Of a DNA stretch of 64,000 nucleotides, positions 34,794-42,905 are shown piece after piece. Source of the stretch: Physcocola sp002396385 (GTDB lineage: Bacteria; Bacteroidota; Bacteroidia; Bacteroidales; Paludibacteraceae). The translations under genes and the position numbers were made by a program. Position 1 is the stretch's first letter. Every line of letters begins with the position of its first letter. The notes beneath the pieces were generated by a model, which did not search any database, was not told the DNA's origin, and saw only the letters and a list, made by a program, of their open reading frames with translations. The DNA is taken from NCBI GenBank assembly GCA_946535435.1, contig CAMNDM010000012.1:1-64000 (forward strand). The letters are read 5' to 3'.

Positions 34794-36155
34794 ATGATGG
34801 CTGACAATAGAAAGGAGAAGAAGAACAGCATCGATATGCTGCATGGTACACTGCTCGACAAAATCGTGCTGTTTGCCTTGCCGTTGGCTGCCAGCAGCGT
34901 GCTGCAACAACTTTTCAACTCGGTCGACATTGCCGTAGTCGGACAGTTCGCTGGCAAAGAGGCGATGGCGGCGGTGGGCAGTAACAGTTCTGTCATCAAC
35001 CTGGTCATCACCTTGTTCGTCGGACTTTCGGTCGGTGCCAATGTGGTTATTGCGAACTACATCGGCCAGCGCAACCGGTTGGGCATCAAGCGGGCGGTCG
35101 ACACCATTGCAGCTGTGGCGCTCATTAGTAGTGCCATTCTGCTTGTGCTGGGTATTGCCCTGGCGCGCCCCATACTCGAATACATCGACACCCCGGCAGA
35201 TATTATCGACCTCTCGACCCTCTACCTGCGCATCTATTTTGCGGGCATTCCCTTTATTATGGTCTTCAATTTCGGCGCCGCCATTCTGCGTGGAAAGGGC
35301 GATACCCAGCGTCCGCTCTATTGCCTGCTGGTTTCTGGTGTCCTCAATGCCCTTCTGAACGTAGTGCTGGTGGTGGTCTTCCAACTTGGCGTGGCCGGGG
35401 TTGGCATTGCCACAGTGGTGGCAAACTGTGTCAGCGCGGTCATGGTGGTGCGTATCCTGCAAACCGAGCGTAACCCCTACCGCTTGGTGGTGCGCCGCCT
35501 GAGGGTGCATACGGCCGAGTTGGTGAAAATGGTGCGGATCGGACTTCCGGCCGGGGTGCAGGGAATGGTGTTCGCAGTGGCCAATGTCACCATCCAGTCC
35601 TCTATCAACAGTTTCGGCTCGGCAGCCGTGGCAGGGTCGGCGGCAGCCCTCAATTTCGAACATTTCTGTTACTATATTATAGCCTCGTTTGCGGCAGCGG
35701 CTGTCACCTTTATGGGACAGAATTTCGCTGCCGGACAGAAACAGCGTTGCCGGCGCATCTTCTTCCACTCCATGTGGTTGAGTTTGGTTTGCTGTGGCGT
35801 ATTCAATGCGTTGTTCACATGGCAGGAGGCCTTTTTTGTCAGCTTGTTCAATAATGACCCTGCAGTTTGCAAGTTTGCCTACATCCGTATGGAATGGGTG
35901 TTGTTGGTGCAGTTCATAGCCAGCAGCTACGAGGTTGCGGCCGGAGCGTTGCGCGGACTCGGCTATTCGTCGCTCCCGGCTCTGCTCACGGTGGTGGGCA
36001 CGTGTGCCCTGCGCTTGTGGTGGGTCGATGTGGTGGTGCCCTCGCACCACAGTTTCAAGTGGCTGATGGCTGTTTATCCGTTCTCGTGGGTCGTGACTGG
36101 TACTATGGTGTTGGCGGCTTATTTCTGGGTGTGCCGTAAGAAGGGTATTTATTAA
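34794..36155 (+). CDS. MATE-family efflux transporter
   Basis: A 453-residue inner-membrane protein with 12 membrane helices in two halves. The first half has FNSVDIAVVGQFAGKEAMAA, with the conserved G-Q-x-x-G and the N/D charged residues of MATE. The second begins near LVKMVRIGLPAGVQGMVF. MATE proteins export drugs, toxins or metabolites using Na+ or H+. A second ATG at 34797 is possible. The gene is monocistronic and has a -7 element just upstream. Confidence 0.93.
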   Translation: MMADNRKEKKNSIDMLHGTLLDKIVLFALPLAASSVLQQLFNSVDIAVVGQFAGKEAMAAVGSNSSVINLVITLFVGLSVGANVVIANYIGQRNRLGIKRAVDTIAAVALISSAILLVLGIALARPILEYIDTPADIIDLSTLYLRIYFAGIPFIMVFNFGAAILRGKGDTQRPLYCLLVSGVLNALLNVVLVVVFQLGVAGVGIATVVANCVSAVMVVRILQTERNPYRLVVRRLRVHTAELVKMVRIGLPAGVQGMVFAVANVTIQSSINSFGSAAVAGSAAALNFEHFCYYIIASFAAAAVTFMGQNFAAGQKQRCRRIFFHSMWLSLVCCGVFNALFTWQEAFFVSLFNNDPAVCKFAYIRMEWVLLVQFIASSYEVAAGALRGLGYSSLPALLTVVGTCALRLWWVDVVVPSHHSFKWLMAVYPFSWVVTGTMVLAAYFWVCRKKGIY

Positions 36156-36650
36156 GGACTGTTTGTTTGCAGATAAGCAAAAAAAGAAGGAAAATTCCCT
36201 CCAGACAATCATAATAATAGGTTAAAGAACCTCCTTTTACTTTAAATAATTGATATATTGTATTTTTCCTGTATTAAAATACAGATATCCTATATGTTCC
36301 AAAATTCTATTGCGTATAAAAATAGCAGAATAAGCATAAATTAGAGAAGATTTATTTCACACATAAGAATTATTATATATATTTGCACATCATAAGTCAT
36401 TATGACAATAATGATGGTTGAATACTGTGGTCTATCAATATATGTATAATATATAATAGGTTATACGGTAAGTGCTAGTGTTGAGAGAAAAACAAGAACA
36501 ATTCTATTTGTGTATTATTATCCGGAGATAATTGCGAGTGGTTTTGCTTGAAGTGTTGGGTGCATGGGTAATGTCTATTTTGTTACCAATTGTTACGCAA
36601 CTATAAAAATCAACTAATTACTATTTTAATTTCTATTTACAAAAATTTTT
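36156..36650 (+). promoter_or_regulatory. AT-rich leader region before the metalloprotease
   Basis: A 495-base gap with no gene I can support. TATATTTG at 36378-36385 is a good -7 element and would leave a leader of about 260 nt. An inverted repeat TCATTAT/ATAATGA (36397-36414) sits at the expected transcript start. CTGTATT/AATACAG also forms a small stem near 36269-36286. The strong change of base use starts here. Confidence 0.4.
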
Positions 36651-37916
36651 ATGAAGATTTACAAGTATTTGCTAATGCTCCCATTAGCTTTGATGGCTGT
36701 AAGCTGTTCGGATGAGAACAAGGAGATGGTAGAAGAAGAAACAAATGCTAAAAGTTTAAAAAGTACATATTTGGATCCTAATAATCCATATAATTACAGT
36801 TTGTGGACTCCAGGCGAAACTATAACTTACTATCTTACTGACGAAAATAATTACCCATGTGATCCTGAATGGAGAGACATGCTCGAAGAATGTATGGATG
36901 AGGTGATGACTTATGCCAATATCAAGTTTAAAAGCGTGAGATCTCGTGATAAAGCCCAACTATTTGTTCAGTTCGATTATTCTTGTCGCGGCGGTGGTAT
37001 TTATACGTTAAGTAAAAGTGGTGGTATTTATACTGGAGATGCCCGTTCTCCAATTGGTAAATCTATTGTTTTAAATTACAGAAAGACAAATCCTGGAACC
37101 CCTAATTTTTTAATACTTCTTTCTGATGCAAATGGATTTATGAATACTACAAAGCGTGAAATGAGAAATGCAATCCTTCATGAATTAGGACATGTGTTAG
37201 GATTGGATGACGAACGCTATAACAGGAATTTTAATCTGAATTTAAAGCGTGATCGTGTGATTGCAGATTGGGTTCGGGATGGTATATCAAGCGAATGGGC
37301 AAATATTTGTTACGAAAGATTTTATGGGTCTCAGAGATCTAATTATTATAATTGTTTCTTATCAAAGGGTTTTGATAAAGAGTCTGTTATGATGGATTCC
37401 ATCCCTGCTAGTTGGACATATAACGGTCAGGGTATTGGACGTAATATAACGTTATCTACTGGTGACAAAGAAACCCTTAGAAAATTGTATCCTTTTAATT
37501 TAAATAAGACTGTAGAATTATTTATCGGCTCAGATGGCTATAATGATGCTATTATAGGTACATGGGATAATTTCTCAGACAAGTCGAAGATTAGATCTAA
37601 GGTGGGCTATGGTTATAAAACTCAGATGACTAGTACATATCCGCTATACAAGTGCGTGAAGAAGTCTGATGGAAAAGTTACCTATGCCTTGAAAAAGGGT
37701 AATTCGTATTCAAATGGTGTGACTTCAAGTTCTTACACAATTGATAATAATCCTATTGCTTTTGTATATGACTATGCAGGCTATGGTAGAAATGTTCTTG
37801 CTGTATATACCAAAGGTAATCGAACGGCTGTTTCGTACCATGCTGATTCTTTCTTGATAAGTAAAGGATATAGCGAAGTTGCATGCTTTGGTGCTGTAAG
37901 TTCAACTCCAGAATAA
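36651..37916 (+). CDS. Secreted HExxHxxGxxD metalloprotease lipoprotein
   Basis: A 421-residue surface or periplasmic lipoprotein. The signal ends in LMAVSC with the lipidated cysteine at 20. The zincin motif is HELGHVLGLDD: H177, E178 and H181, with D187 as likely third ligand, as in snapalysin-type or related metzincins. Residues 50-330 fit such a catalytic domain (GETITYYLTDENN, ILHELGHVLGLDDERY). A trailing domain of about 130 residues ends the protein. The substrate is not known. The codons are AT-rich (AAA, TTA, AAT), unlike the genes around it, as in the C10 protease gene next to it. Confidence 0.8.
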   Translation: MKIYKYLLMLPLALMAVSCSDENKEMVEEETNAKSLKSTYLDPNNPYNYSLWTPGETITYYLTDENNYPCDPEWRDMLEECMDEVMTYANIKFKSVRSRDKAQLFVQFDYSCRGGGIYTLSKSGGIYTGDARSPIGKSIVLNYRKTNPGTPNFLILLSDANGFMNTTKREMRNAILHELGHVLGLDDERYNRNFNLNLKRDRVIADWVRDGISSEWANICYERFYGSQRSNYYNCFLSKGFDKESVMMDSIPASWTYNGQGIGRNITLSTGDKETLRKLYPFNLNKTVELFIGSDGYNDAIIGTWDNFSDKSKIRSKVGYGYKTQMTSTYPLYKCVKKSDGKVTYALKKGNSYSNGVTSSSYTIDNNPIAFVYDYAGYGRNVLAVYTKGNRTAVSYHADSFLISKGYSEVACFGAVSSTPE

Positions 37917-37923
37917 TAACTTA

Positions 37924-37969
37924 GATCCCCGTGCTTTTACATAATTCCGTTATGTAAATACACGGGGAT
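37924..37969 (+). terminator. Terminator after the metalloprotease
   Basis: ATCCCCGTG pairs with CACGGGGAT, with an inner TTACATAA/TTATGTAA stem. It has only a short T run (TTT), so it may be weak. Confidence 0.6.
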
Positions 37970-38005
37970 TTAGGCTCAAAAGTCTGGCACATTTTTAGTA
38001 TTTCA

Positions 38006-38044
38006 ACCAATTATCGTATAGTATTTTGTGATATACTAGTTGGT
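38006..38044. repeat. Inverted repeat before the C10 protease gene
   Basis: ACCAA/TTGGT flank an inner AGTAT/ATACT in the 38006-38044 gap, about 150 bases before the start. The repeat could bind a regulator or fold in the leader RNA. Confidence 0.4.
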
Positions 38045-38194
38045 AAATCGTGTTTTCCCTTATTTTAGTGAGAGAAAACGTTTCAAACGGCAAAGTTTTA
38101 TTTTGAATTGGCATGCAAGTTTGGCGGCACCAGACTTTTTATCTGATTATAATTATTTTTTTTACATAATAAAAATACAAATATCAAAAACTTT

Positions 38195-39637
38195 ATGAAA
38201 AAAATTAATTTACTGTTATTGGCGTTACTATCTCTTGGCTCTTGTAAAGACGAGTTAGATCAACCAGAGTCATTCACGTCGAAAAACATAGAGGAAGATT
38301 ATTTCAACATTAATGCCCTTTATTCCACAAAACACACAATCTCACAAAAAGAGGCTGAGGAAATTGCTTTGGAATTTGTAAATGGCCCCATCCGAGACGG
38401 GAAGAGTAATAGTCTTAAGAGTACGAAGACATTAAAAGTTGCTGGCACCGTTGTAAGATGTAGTGGCAATGGTTTAAAATCCAAGGGGCAAAAACAAGAC
38501 ACCTTAGGATATTTCGTCAATTTTGCCGACAACAACGGCTATGCTTATGTGTGCGCTGATGATCGTGTTGATGCCAGTGTACTTGCATTGTTTGACAATG
38601 GTAATTATAAGGGCGAAAACGATACGTTAATCAAACCAGTCTACAATATGATTGACAAGTATGTATCTTTGTCAATCAACAAGTTTGAGGAAAAAAAAGA
38701 GCAGCGTCTATTCATGGTAGAGCAGGCCATGAAGAATGGGGAGCTTTGTACAAACTCTTCAAAAAAACAGATGAAGGCGTTATGTTTAGGCACCAGTGAT
38801 TTCGTTAAAGGACCTTTTATTAAAGCCACACTTGGTCAGGGCTATAATGATTATTTACCTTATTGCAAATGTAGTTATTGTACAACGAATAATAAGAGGG
38901 ACAAAGTTGTGTCAGGTTGTTTGGCTGTTGCTCTTGCCCAATACCAAGCTTATTGGGGCGATTTGCAAAGCAAATATATAAACAATAAATGGATAAACTG
39001 CGGTTTAGTAAATCGCATGCCGACAGCTTCAGAAATAGCCCTAGGTCGGGACTATATAACAAGAGAACCAAAATGTCAACTCATCAGATACTTTTTCAAC
39101 CAACTTTCAGAAGCGGGCGGCATAGATGAACCAACTCACGCTTATACATCTGCAAAATCGTCAAGTATCGCGAATGTTAGTGGTTTTTTGCGTAATGCAA
39201 TAAGAGAAACTCCCCATGACTTCAACAGCGAAAAGATTATAACTTGGCTAAATAAATACAACTCTCCTGTGTTTATTGAAGGCAAGGGCGTCGGCACATT
39301 CGATCACGTATGGCTGTGCGATGGTGTCTTAGCAAAATATAAGTTTTATATACTCCCGACTAAAATTGAAAAGAAATTCTGTTATTTTCATTATAACTGG
39401 GGGTGGGATGGCTCAAACAACGGTTTTTTCCTTGATGAGGTTTTCGTCAACACTAACAAAGTAGGAATTCACTATGACAACGAAAGTAATGACGCTAAGA
39501 TGAAATATGAAGATTTACAAATGTGGGGGATGGCACCTTATGATTATGAAACAAGAAAACCAAGATACCCATATACTGATTATTGGATACATGGGCAGGA
39601 CCTTGTTGTAGATGGAGATGTAATTACCATACCATAA
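38195..39637 (+). CDS. C10 (streptopain-like) cysteine protease lipoprotein
   Basis: A 480-residue secreted protease of the SpeB/Bfp family. The lipoprotein signal is LLLLALLSLGSC. Residues 45-160 form the inhibitory prodomain (HTISQKEAEEIALEFVNGP). The mature catalytic part follows. C242 in VVSGCLAVALAQYQAYW is the nucleophile. H371 in TFDHVWLCDG is the second catalytic residue, and HYNWGWDGSNNGFFLDEVF is the conserved block with the oxyanion-stabilising tryptophan. The usual HAW of the family is HVW here. Bacteroides relatives cleave host proteins and often come with an inhibitor gene; none is adjacent. AT-rich codons match the metalloprotease before it. Confidence 0.88.
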   Translation: MKKINLLLLALLSLGSCKDELDQPESFTSKNIEEDYFNINALYSTKHTISQKEAEEIALEFVNGPIRDGKSNSLKSTKTLKVAGTVVRCSGNGLKSKGQKQDTLGYFVNFADNNGYAYVCADDRVDASVLALFDNGNYKGENDTLIKPVYNMIDKYVSLSINKFEEKKEQRLFMVEQAMKNGELCTNSSKKQMKALCLGTSDFVKGPFIKATLGQGYNDYLPYCKCSYCTTNNKRDKVVSGCLAVALAQYQAYWGDLQSKYINNKWINCGLVNRMPTASEIALGRDYITREPKCQLIRYFFNQLSEAGGIDEPTHAYTSAKSSSIANVSGFLRNAIRETPHDFNSEKIITWLNKYNSPVFIEGKGVGTFDHVWLCDGVLAKYKFYILPTKIEKKFCYFHYNWGWDGSNNGFFLDEVFVNTNKVGIHYDNESNDAKMKYEDLQMWGMAPYDYETRKPRYPYTDYWIHGQDLVVDGDVITIP

Positions 39638-39734
39638 TCAACTAAACAGATAAAACCTAATAATCGTTATGTTGTAACGTGATTATTGGGAAAGTTAATA
39701 CCGCTTGTCACACTGGCCTGCATCAACTACTCTC

Positions 39735-39768
39735 AACAGCGAAAGTTTCACGAACTTTCGCTGTTTTT
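39735..39768 (+). terminator. Terminator after the C10 protease
   Basis: AACAGCGAAAGTT pairs with AACTTTCGCTGTT around a 5-base loop, followed by TTT and more T. Confidence 0.85.
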
Positions 39769-39986
39769 CTTTTGTGACTTAATGTGAAACCCTCTCCCTA
39801 AAACAGGTCGTCAAGTATGAACTCTGTCTGCACCCTGTTGGTTAGCCCATTGTGTTTTATAAATCTGTGCAGAAGGATTGTATAGAAGATAAGGGACACT
39901 GTTTTTGTCGGAAAGTGGTAGAAATTTAGACTTTCCGACAATTTTCCACGCTACGATCTCCAAAATATATAACGCTACCTGCATGT

Positions 39987-40037
39987 ATTCGGCAGAAAAA
40001 GTGTGATGATTGGTGTGATATTCGGCAGAAAAAGTGT
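39987..40037. repeat. Two 18-bp direct repeats upstream of ddl
   Basis: ATTCGGCAGAAAAAGTGT occurs at 39987-40004 and again at 40020-40037, a 33-base period. No gene is supported in the 39770-40140 gap. A minus-strand frame runs across it, but it overlaps the ddl start and promoter. The copies may be operators or part of a dispersed intergenic repeat. TAAATTTG at 40123-40130 is the likely ddl -7 element. Confidence 0.5.
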
Positions 40038-40154
40038 ATTTTCTCCGTCTGGTTGTTAGTCTCTGTCTCCAACTTCTTGCAAAAAACATCGTCACAACAA
40101 ACCAATGTTGCGTAATACTCGCTAAATTTGCGTTAAGCAGAAAAAACGCATAAA

Positions 40155-41138
40155 ATGAAAAAGAATATTGCAATTGTTGCTGGCGGTGACCAGAGCGAAC
40201 AAGAGGTCTCGCTCCGCAGTGCGGCCGGTATCTACTCGTTTATCAACAAAGAACAGTACAACCTTTACATCGTTACCATCATCGGACAAGACTGGAAGGT
40301 GAAGGATGGTGACAAGAATTTCAATATCGACAAAAACGACTTCAGCTTTACAAATGCCGAGGGCCGGAAAATTAAGTTCGCATGCGCCTATGTTACTATT
40401 CACGGCGTGCCGGGCGAAGATGGCAAACTGCAGGGCTATTTCGAGTTGCTGAACATTCCTTATACCTGCTGTAATGTGCTGGCGGCCAGCATCACTTTCA
40501 ACAAGTTCGCGTGCAACCATTTCCTGAAGGCGTTCGGGGTGAATGTGGCCGACTCTGTCTTGGTGAAAAAGGGACAGAAGGTCGATGCCGATGCTATTGC
40601 CAAACGCCTCGGTTTGCCTTGCTTCGTTAAACCCAATGCGGGCGGCAGCAGCTACGGCGTGACCAAAGTGAAGAGTGCCGACCAGATTGAATCGGCTATA
40701 GAAAAAGCCCTTCACGAGGGCGACCAGGTGCTTATAGAAGGACTGATGACTGGTACGGAAATCACCTGTGGTATTTATAAGACGGCCGAAAAGACGGTGG
40801 TGCTCCCTATTACCGAGGTCGTTTCACACAACGAGTTTTTCGATTACGATGCCAAATACAAGGGCCAGGTGGAAGAAATTACGCCTGCACGCCTGAGTGC
40901 CGAGGTTACCGCACGTGTGCAACAACAGACGGCTGAGATTTACGACGCTCTTGGTGCCCACGGTCTTATCCGTGTCGACTACATCATCAGCGCCGATGGC
41001 ACCATCAATCTGCTGGAAGTGAATACCAATCCGGGTATGACGGCCACCAGCTTCATTCCGCAGCAGGTGCGTGCCGCAAAACTCGACATTGCCGATGTGA
41101 TGGCCGATATTATTGAAGATAGTATCGCTAACTCTTAA
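40155..41138 (+). CDS. ddl: D-alanine--D-alanine ligase
   Basis: A 327-residue ATP-grasp enzyme that joins two D-alanines for peptidoglycan precursors. The N-terminus is GGDQSEQEVSLRSAAGIYSF. The ATP-grasp core has CFVKPNAGGSSYGVTKVKS and EGLMTGTEITCGIY. The metal- and product-binding site DYIISADGTINLLEVNTNPG matches the family. Length is normal. The residue after the glycine-rich loop allows Tyr in SSYGV, as in the D-Ala-D-Ala group. It lies 12 bases before the Mrp ATPase gene, which probably shares the transcript. Confidence 0.95.
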   Translation: MKKNIAIVAGGDQSEQEVSLRSAAGIYSFINKEQYNLYIVTIIGQDWKVKDGDKNFNIDKNDFSFTNAEGRKIKFACAYVTIHGVPGEDGKLQGYFELLNIPYTCCNVLAASITFNKFACNHFLKAFGVNVADSVLVKKGQKVDADAIAKRLGLPCFVKPNAGGSSYGVTKVKSADQIESAIEKALHEGDQVLIEGLMTGTEITCGIYKTAEKTVVLPITEVVSHNEFFDYDAKYKGQVEEITPARLSAEVTARVQQQTAEIYDALGAHGLIRVDYIISADGTINLLEVNTNPGMTATSFIPQQVRAAKLDIADVMADIIEDSIANS

Positions 41139-41150
41139 TATCTCAGATTG

Positions 41151-42260
41151 ATGGCTACAATACAGTTATATCCAAAGTTGATTACCGACGCGCTGTTGAA
41201 CGTGCGTTATCCTGGCTCGGGTAAGAACATTATAGAAGAGGGACTCTTGGCCGACGACCTCCGCATCGATGGCATGAAGGTCAGTTTCTCGCTGCAGTTC
41301 CCGAAGGAGCGCGATCCGTTTGCGGCCTCTTTGGTAAAGGCCTGCGAAACGGCGATTCTGACTTATGTCAGTCCCGATGTTGAAATTAAGGGCAATATCG
41401 GCACTATTTTCGCACAACCGAAACACCAGGTTGACCCCGAGAATCCGCTGCCGGGTGTGAAGAACATCATTGCCATCCATAGCGGAAAGGGCGGCGTAGG
41501 CAAGAGCACTGTTAGTGCCAACCTTGCCGTCGCCTTGGCTAAACAGGGTTATAGGGTTGGACTGCTCGATGCCGATATCTTCGGTCCGAGCATGCCGAAG
41601 ATGTTTCATTTGGAAGGGGCGCGTCCGGTTGCCGATGAAGAGGGGAAAATTGTACCAGAAGAAAGTTATGGCGTGAAGGTCCTCTCTATCGGTTTCTTTG
41701 TTAACCAGGACGATGCAACTATGTGGCGTGGCGGCATGGCCAGCAATGCGCTCCGCCAGCTGATAACCGAAGGCGCTTGGGGCGAATTAGACTTTTTCCT
41801 CATCGACTTGCCTCCAGGTACCAGCGATATACACCTCACCACCATCCAGACGCTTGGGGTAACGGGTGTTGTGGTGGTCTCAACCCCGCAACCGGTGGCT
41901 TTGGCCGATGCCCGCAAGGGTATCTCAATGTTTATGAACGAGAAGGTGAACGTACCTATTTTGGGCCTGGTGGAAAATATGGCTTGGTTTACACCCGCCG
42001 AACTACCAAACAACAAGTACTATATTTTCGGTAAGGAGGGTTGTAAGCAACTGGCGGAGGAGCTGAACGTGAATTTGCTGGGCCAGATTCCTATTGTGCA
42101 GAGCATTCGCGAGGGTGGCGACGACGGCCGGCCAGTGGCTTGCGACGACAATACGGCAACCGGTATGGCTTTCAGCCAGTTGGCAGAAAATGTTGTAGCT
42201 GCGGTGAATTATCGCAACGAAAATTTAGTTGCTACGGAGAGAGTGCGTGTTCATAAATAA
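41151..42260 (+). CDS. Mrp/NBP35-type iron-sulfur carrier ATPase
   Basis: A 369-residue cytoplasmic ATPase. Residues 1-85 resemble a DUF59 domain (MIP18-like), which is usual in bacterial Mrp. The P-loop is SGKGGVGKSTVSANL near residue 107, with the deviant Walker A of the ParA/MinD group, and then GYRVGLLDADIFGPSM. Mrp/ApbC proteins deliver Fe-S clusters to target proteins. The CxxC usually seen near the C-terminal region is not obvious here; NKYYIFGKEGCKQLAEEL has one cysteine. I choose ATG 41151; the codon before it is a TTG. It probably forms a transcript with ddl. Confidence 0.9.
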   Translation: MATIQLYPKLITDALLNVRYPGSGKNIIEEGLLADDLRIDGMKVSFSLQFPKERDPFAASLVKACETAILTYVSPDVEIKGNIGTIFAQPKHQVDPENPLPGVKNIIAIHSGKGGVGKSTVSANLAVALAKQGYRVGLLDADIFGPSMPKMFHLEGARPVADEEGKIVPEESYGVKVLSIGFFVNQDDATMWRGGMASNALRQLITEGAWGELDFFLIDLPPGTSDIHLTTIQTLGVTGVVVVSTPQPVALADARKGISMFMNEKVNVPILGLVENMAWFTPAELPNNKYYIFGKEGCKQLAEELNVNLLGQIPIVQSIREGGDDGRPVACDDNTATGMAFSQLAENVVAAVNYRNENLVATERVRVHK

Positions 42261-42268
42261 ATTTTTTA

Positions 42269-42276
42269 TATATTTG
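42269..42276 (+). promoter_or_regulatory. -7 element of the rhodanese-like gene
   Basis: TATATTTG fits TAnnTTTG, 53 bases before the start, right after the Mrp gene. Confidence 0.5.
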
Positions 42277-42328
42277 TGACCTAATGAACAGAAATTAAAA
42301 CATATTAGTAATTTATTTAATAGGAATT

Positions 42329-42787
42329 ATGAAAACAAAGACTTTCAAATTTTTATTTTTTGCGCTTCTTAGCGCAGTCGTAGGTGTATTCTCTGCTTGT
42401 AGCAGCAGCGATGATGATGAATTGGGCGATCACTTCGAGCGTACCGCACTCTCTTTCAAGAATGCAATTGATGATGCTCAGGAAAAAGGTGTCAACTACC
42501 GTATTGTTGACTATCGTAAAAAGTCAGAATACGATGCAAGCCACATTCCAGGTGCTGAATGGGTTATGGAAGGTACCACAAAAAATATGAACGACGGATC
42601 TTATGCCGCTGCATTGAAAAATGCATACGGAACCAGCACCAAGTTGTTCCTTTATGGTAGCAATAACTCCGTGCTGATGATGACTTTGGCCGGTAGCGTA
42701 TCGAAAGGTGGTTTTGGCAAGGAAAACACCAACATCTTGGTTGGTGGCTTCGACGCTTGGGAAAAGGCTGGTTACCCAGTAGAATAA
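42329..42787 (+). CDS. Rhodanese-fold lipoprotein lacking the catalytic cysteine
   Basis: A 152-residue lipoprotein (signal ends in VFSAC, then SSSDDDE). Residues 45-150 have the rhodanese fold: YRIVDYRKKSEYDASHIPGA (the conserved DxR...HIPGA) and TNILVGGFDAWEKAGYPVE at the end. The active-site loop, normally C-x-x-G-x-R, reads LFLYGSNNSVLMM, so the cysteine is absent and sulfur transfer is unlikely. It may be a binding domain or an inactive relative. It has its own promoter and a strong terminator. Confidence 0.8.
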   Translation: MKTKTFKFLFFALLSAVVGVFSACSSSDDDELGDHFERTALSFKNAIDDAQEKGVNYRIVDYRKKSEYDASHIPGAEWVMEGTTKNMNDGSYAAALKNAYGTSTKLFLYGSNNSVLMMTLAGSVSKGGFGKENTNILVGGFDAWEKAGYPVE

Positions 42788-42815
42788 TCTGGAGACGGAT
42801 TTTATAGAATAATTC

Positions 42816-42847
42816 AGAGGCGGATTTTTGCATCCGCCTCTTTTTTT
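42816..42847 (+). terminator. Terminator after the rhodanese-like gene
   Basis: AGAGGCGGAT pairs with ATCCGCCTCT, followed by seven T. Confidence 0.9.
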
Positions 42848-42874
42848 GTATGTCTGTAAAAACCGCTAAATTTG
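42845..42874 (+). promoter_or_regulatory. mutS promoter
   Basis: TTTG (42845-42848), 18 bases, TAAATTTG (42867-42874). The -33 element lies at the end of the preceding terminator's T run. The start codon is 32 bases downstream. Confidence 0.7.
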
Positions 42875-42905
42875 TATTATTAAAATACGTATAAACAAGC
42901 AGAAG

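Noticed and set aside
34770..36212. A 480-codon minus-strand frame opposite the MATE gene
   Set aside because: It is the antisense of a clear MATE transporter and is rich in His, Gln and Arg, as shadows of membrane proteins are.
39811..40173. A 120-codon minus-strand frame upstream of ddl
   Set aside because: It overlaps the ddl start and promoter. Its repeated FSAEY comes only from the 18-base DNA repeats.
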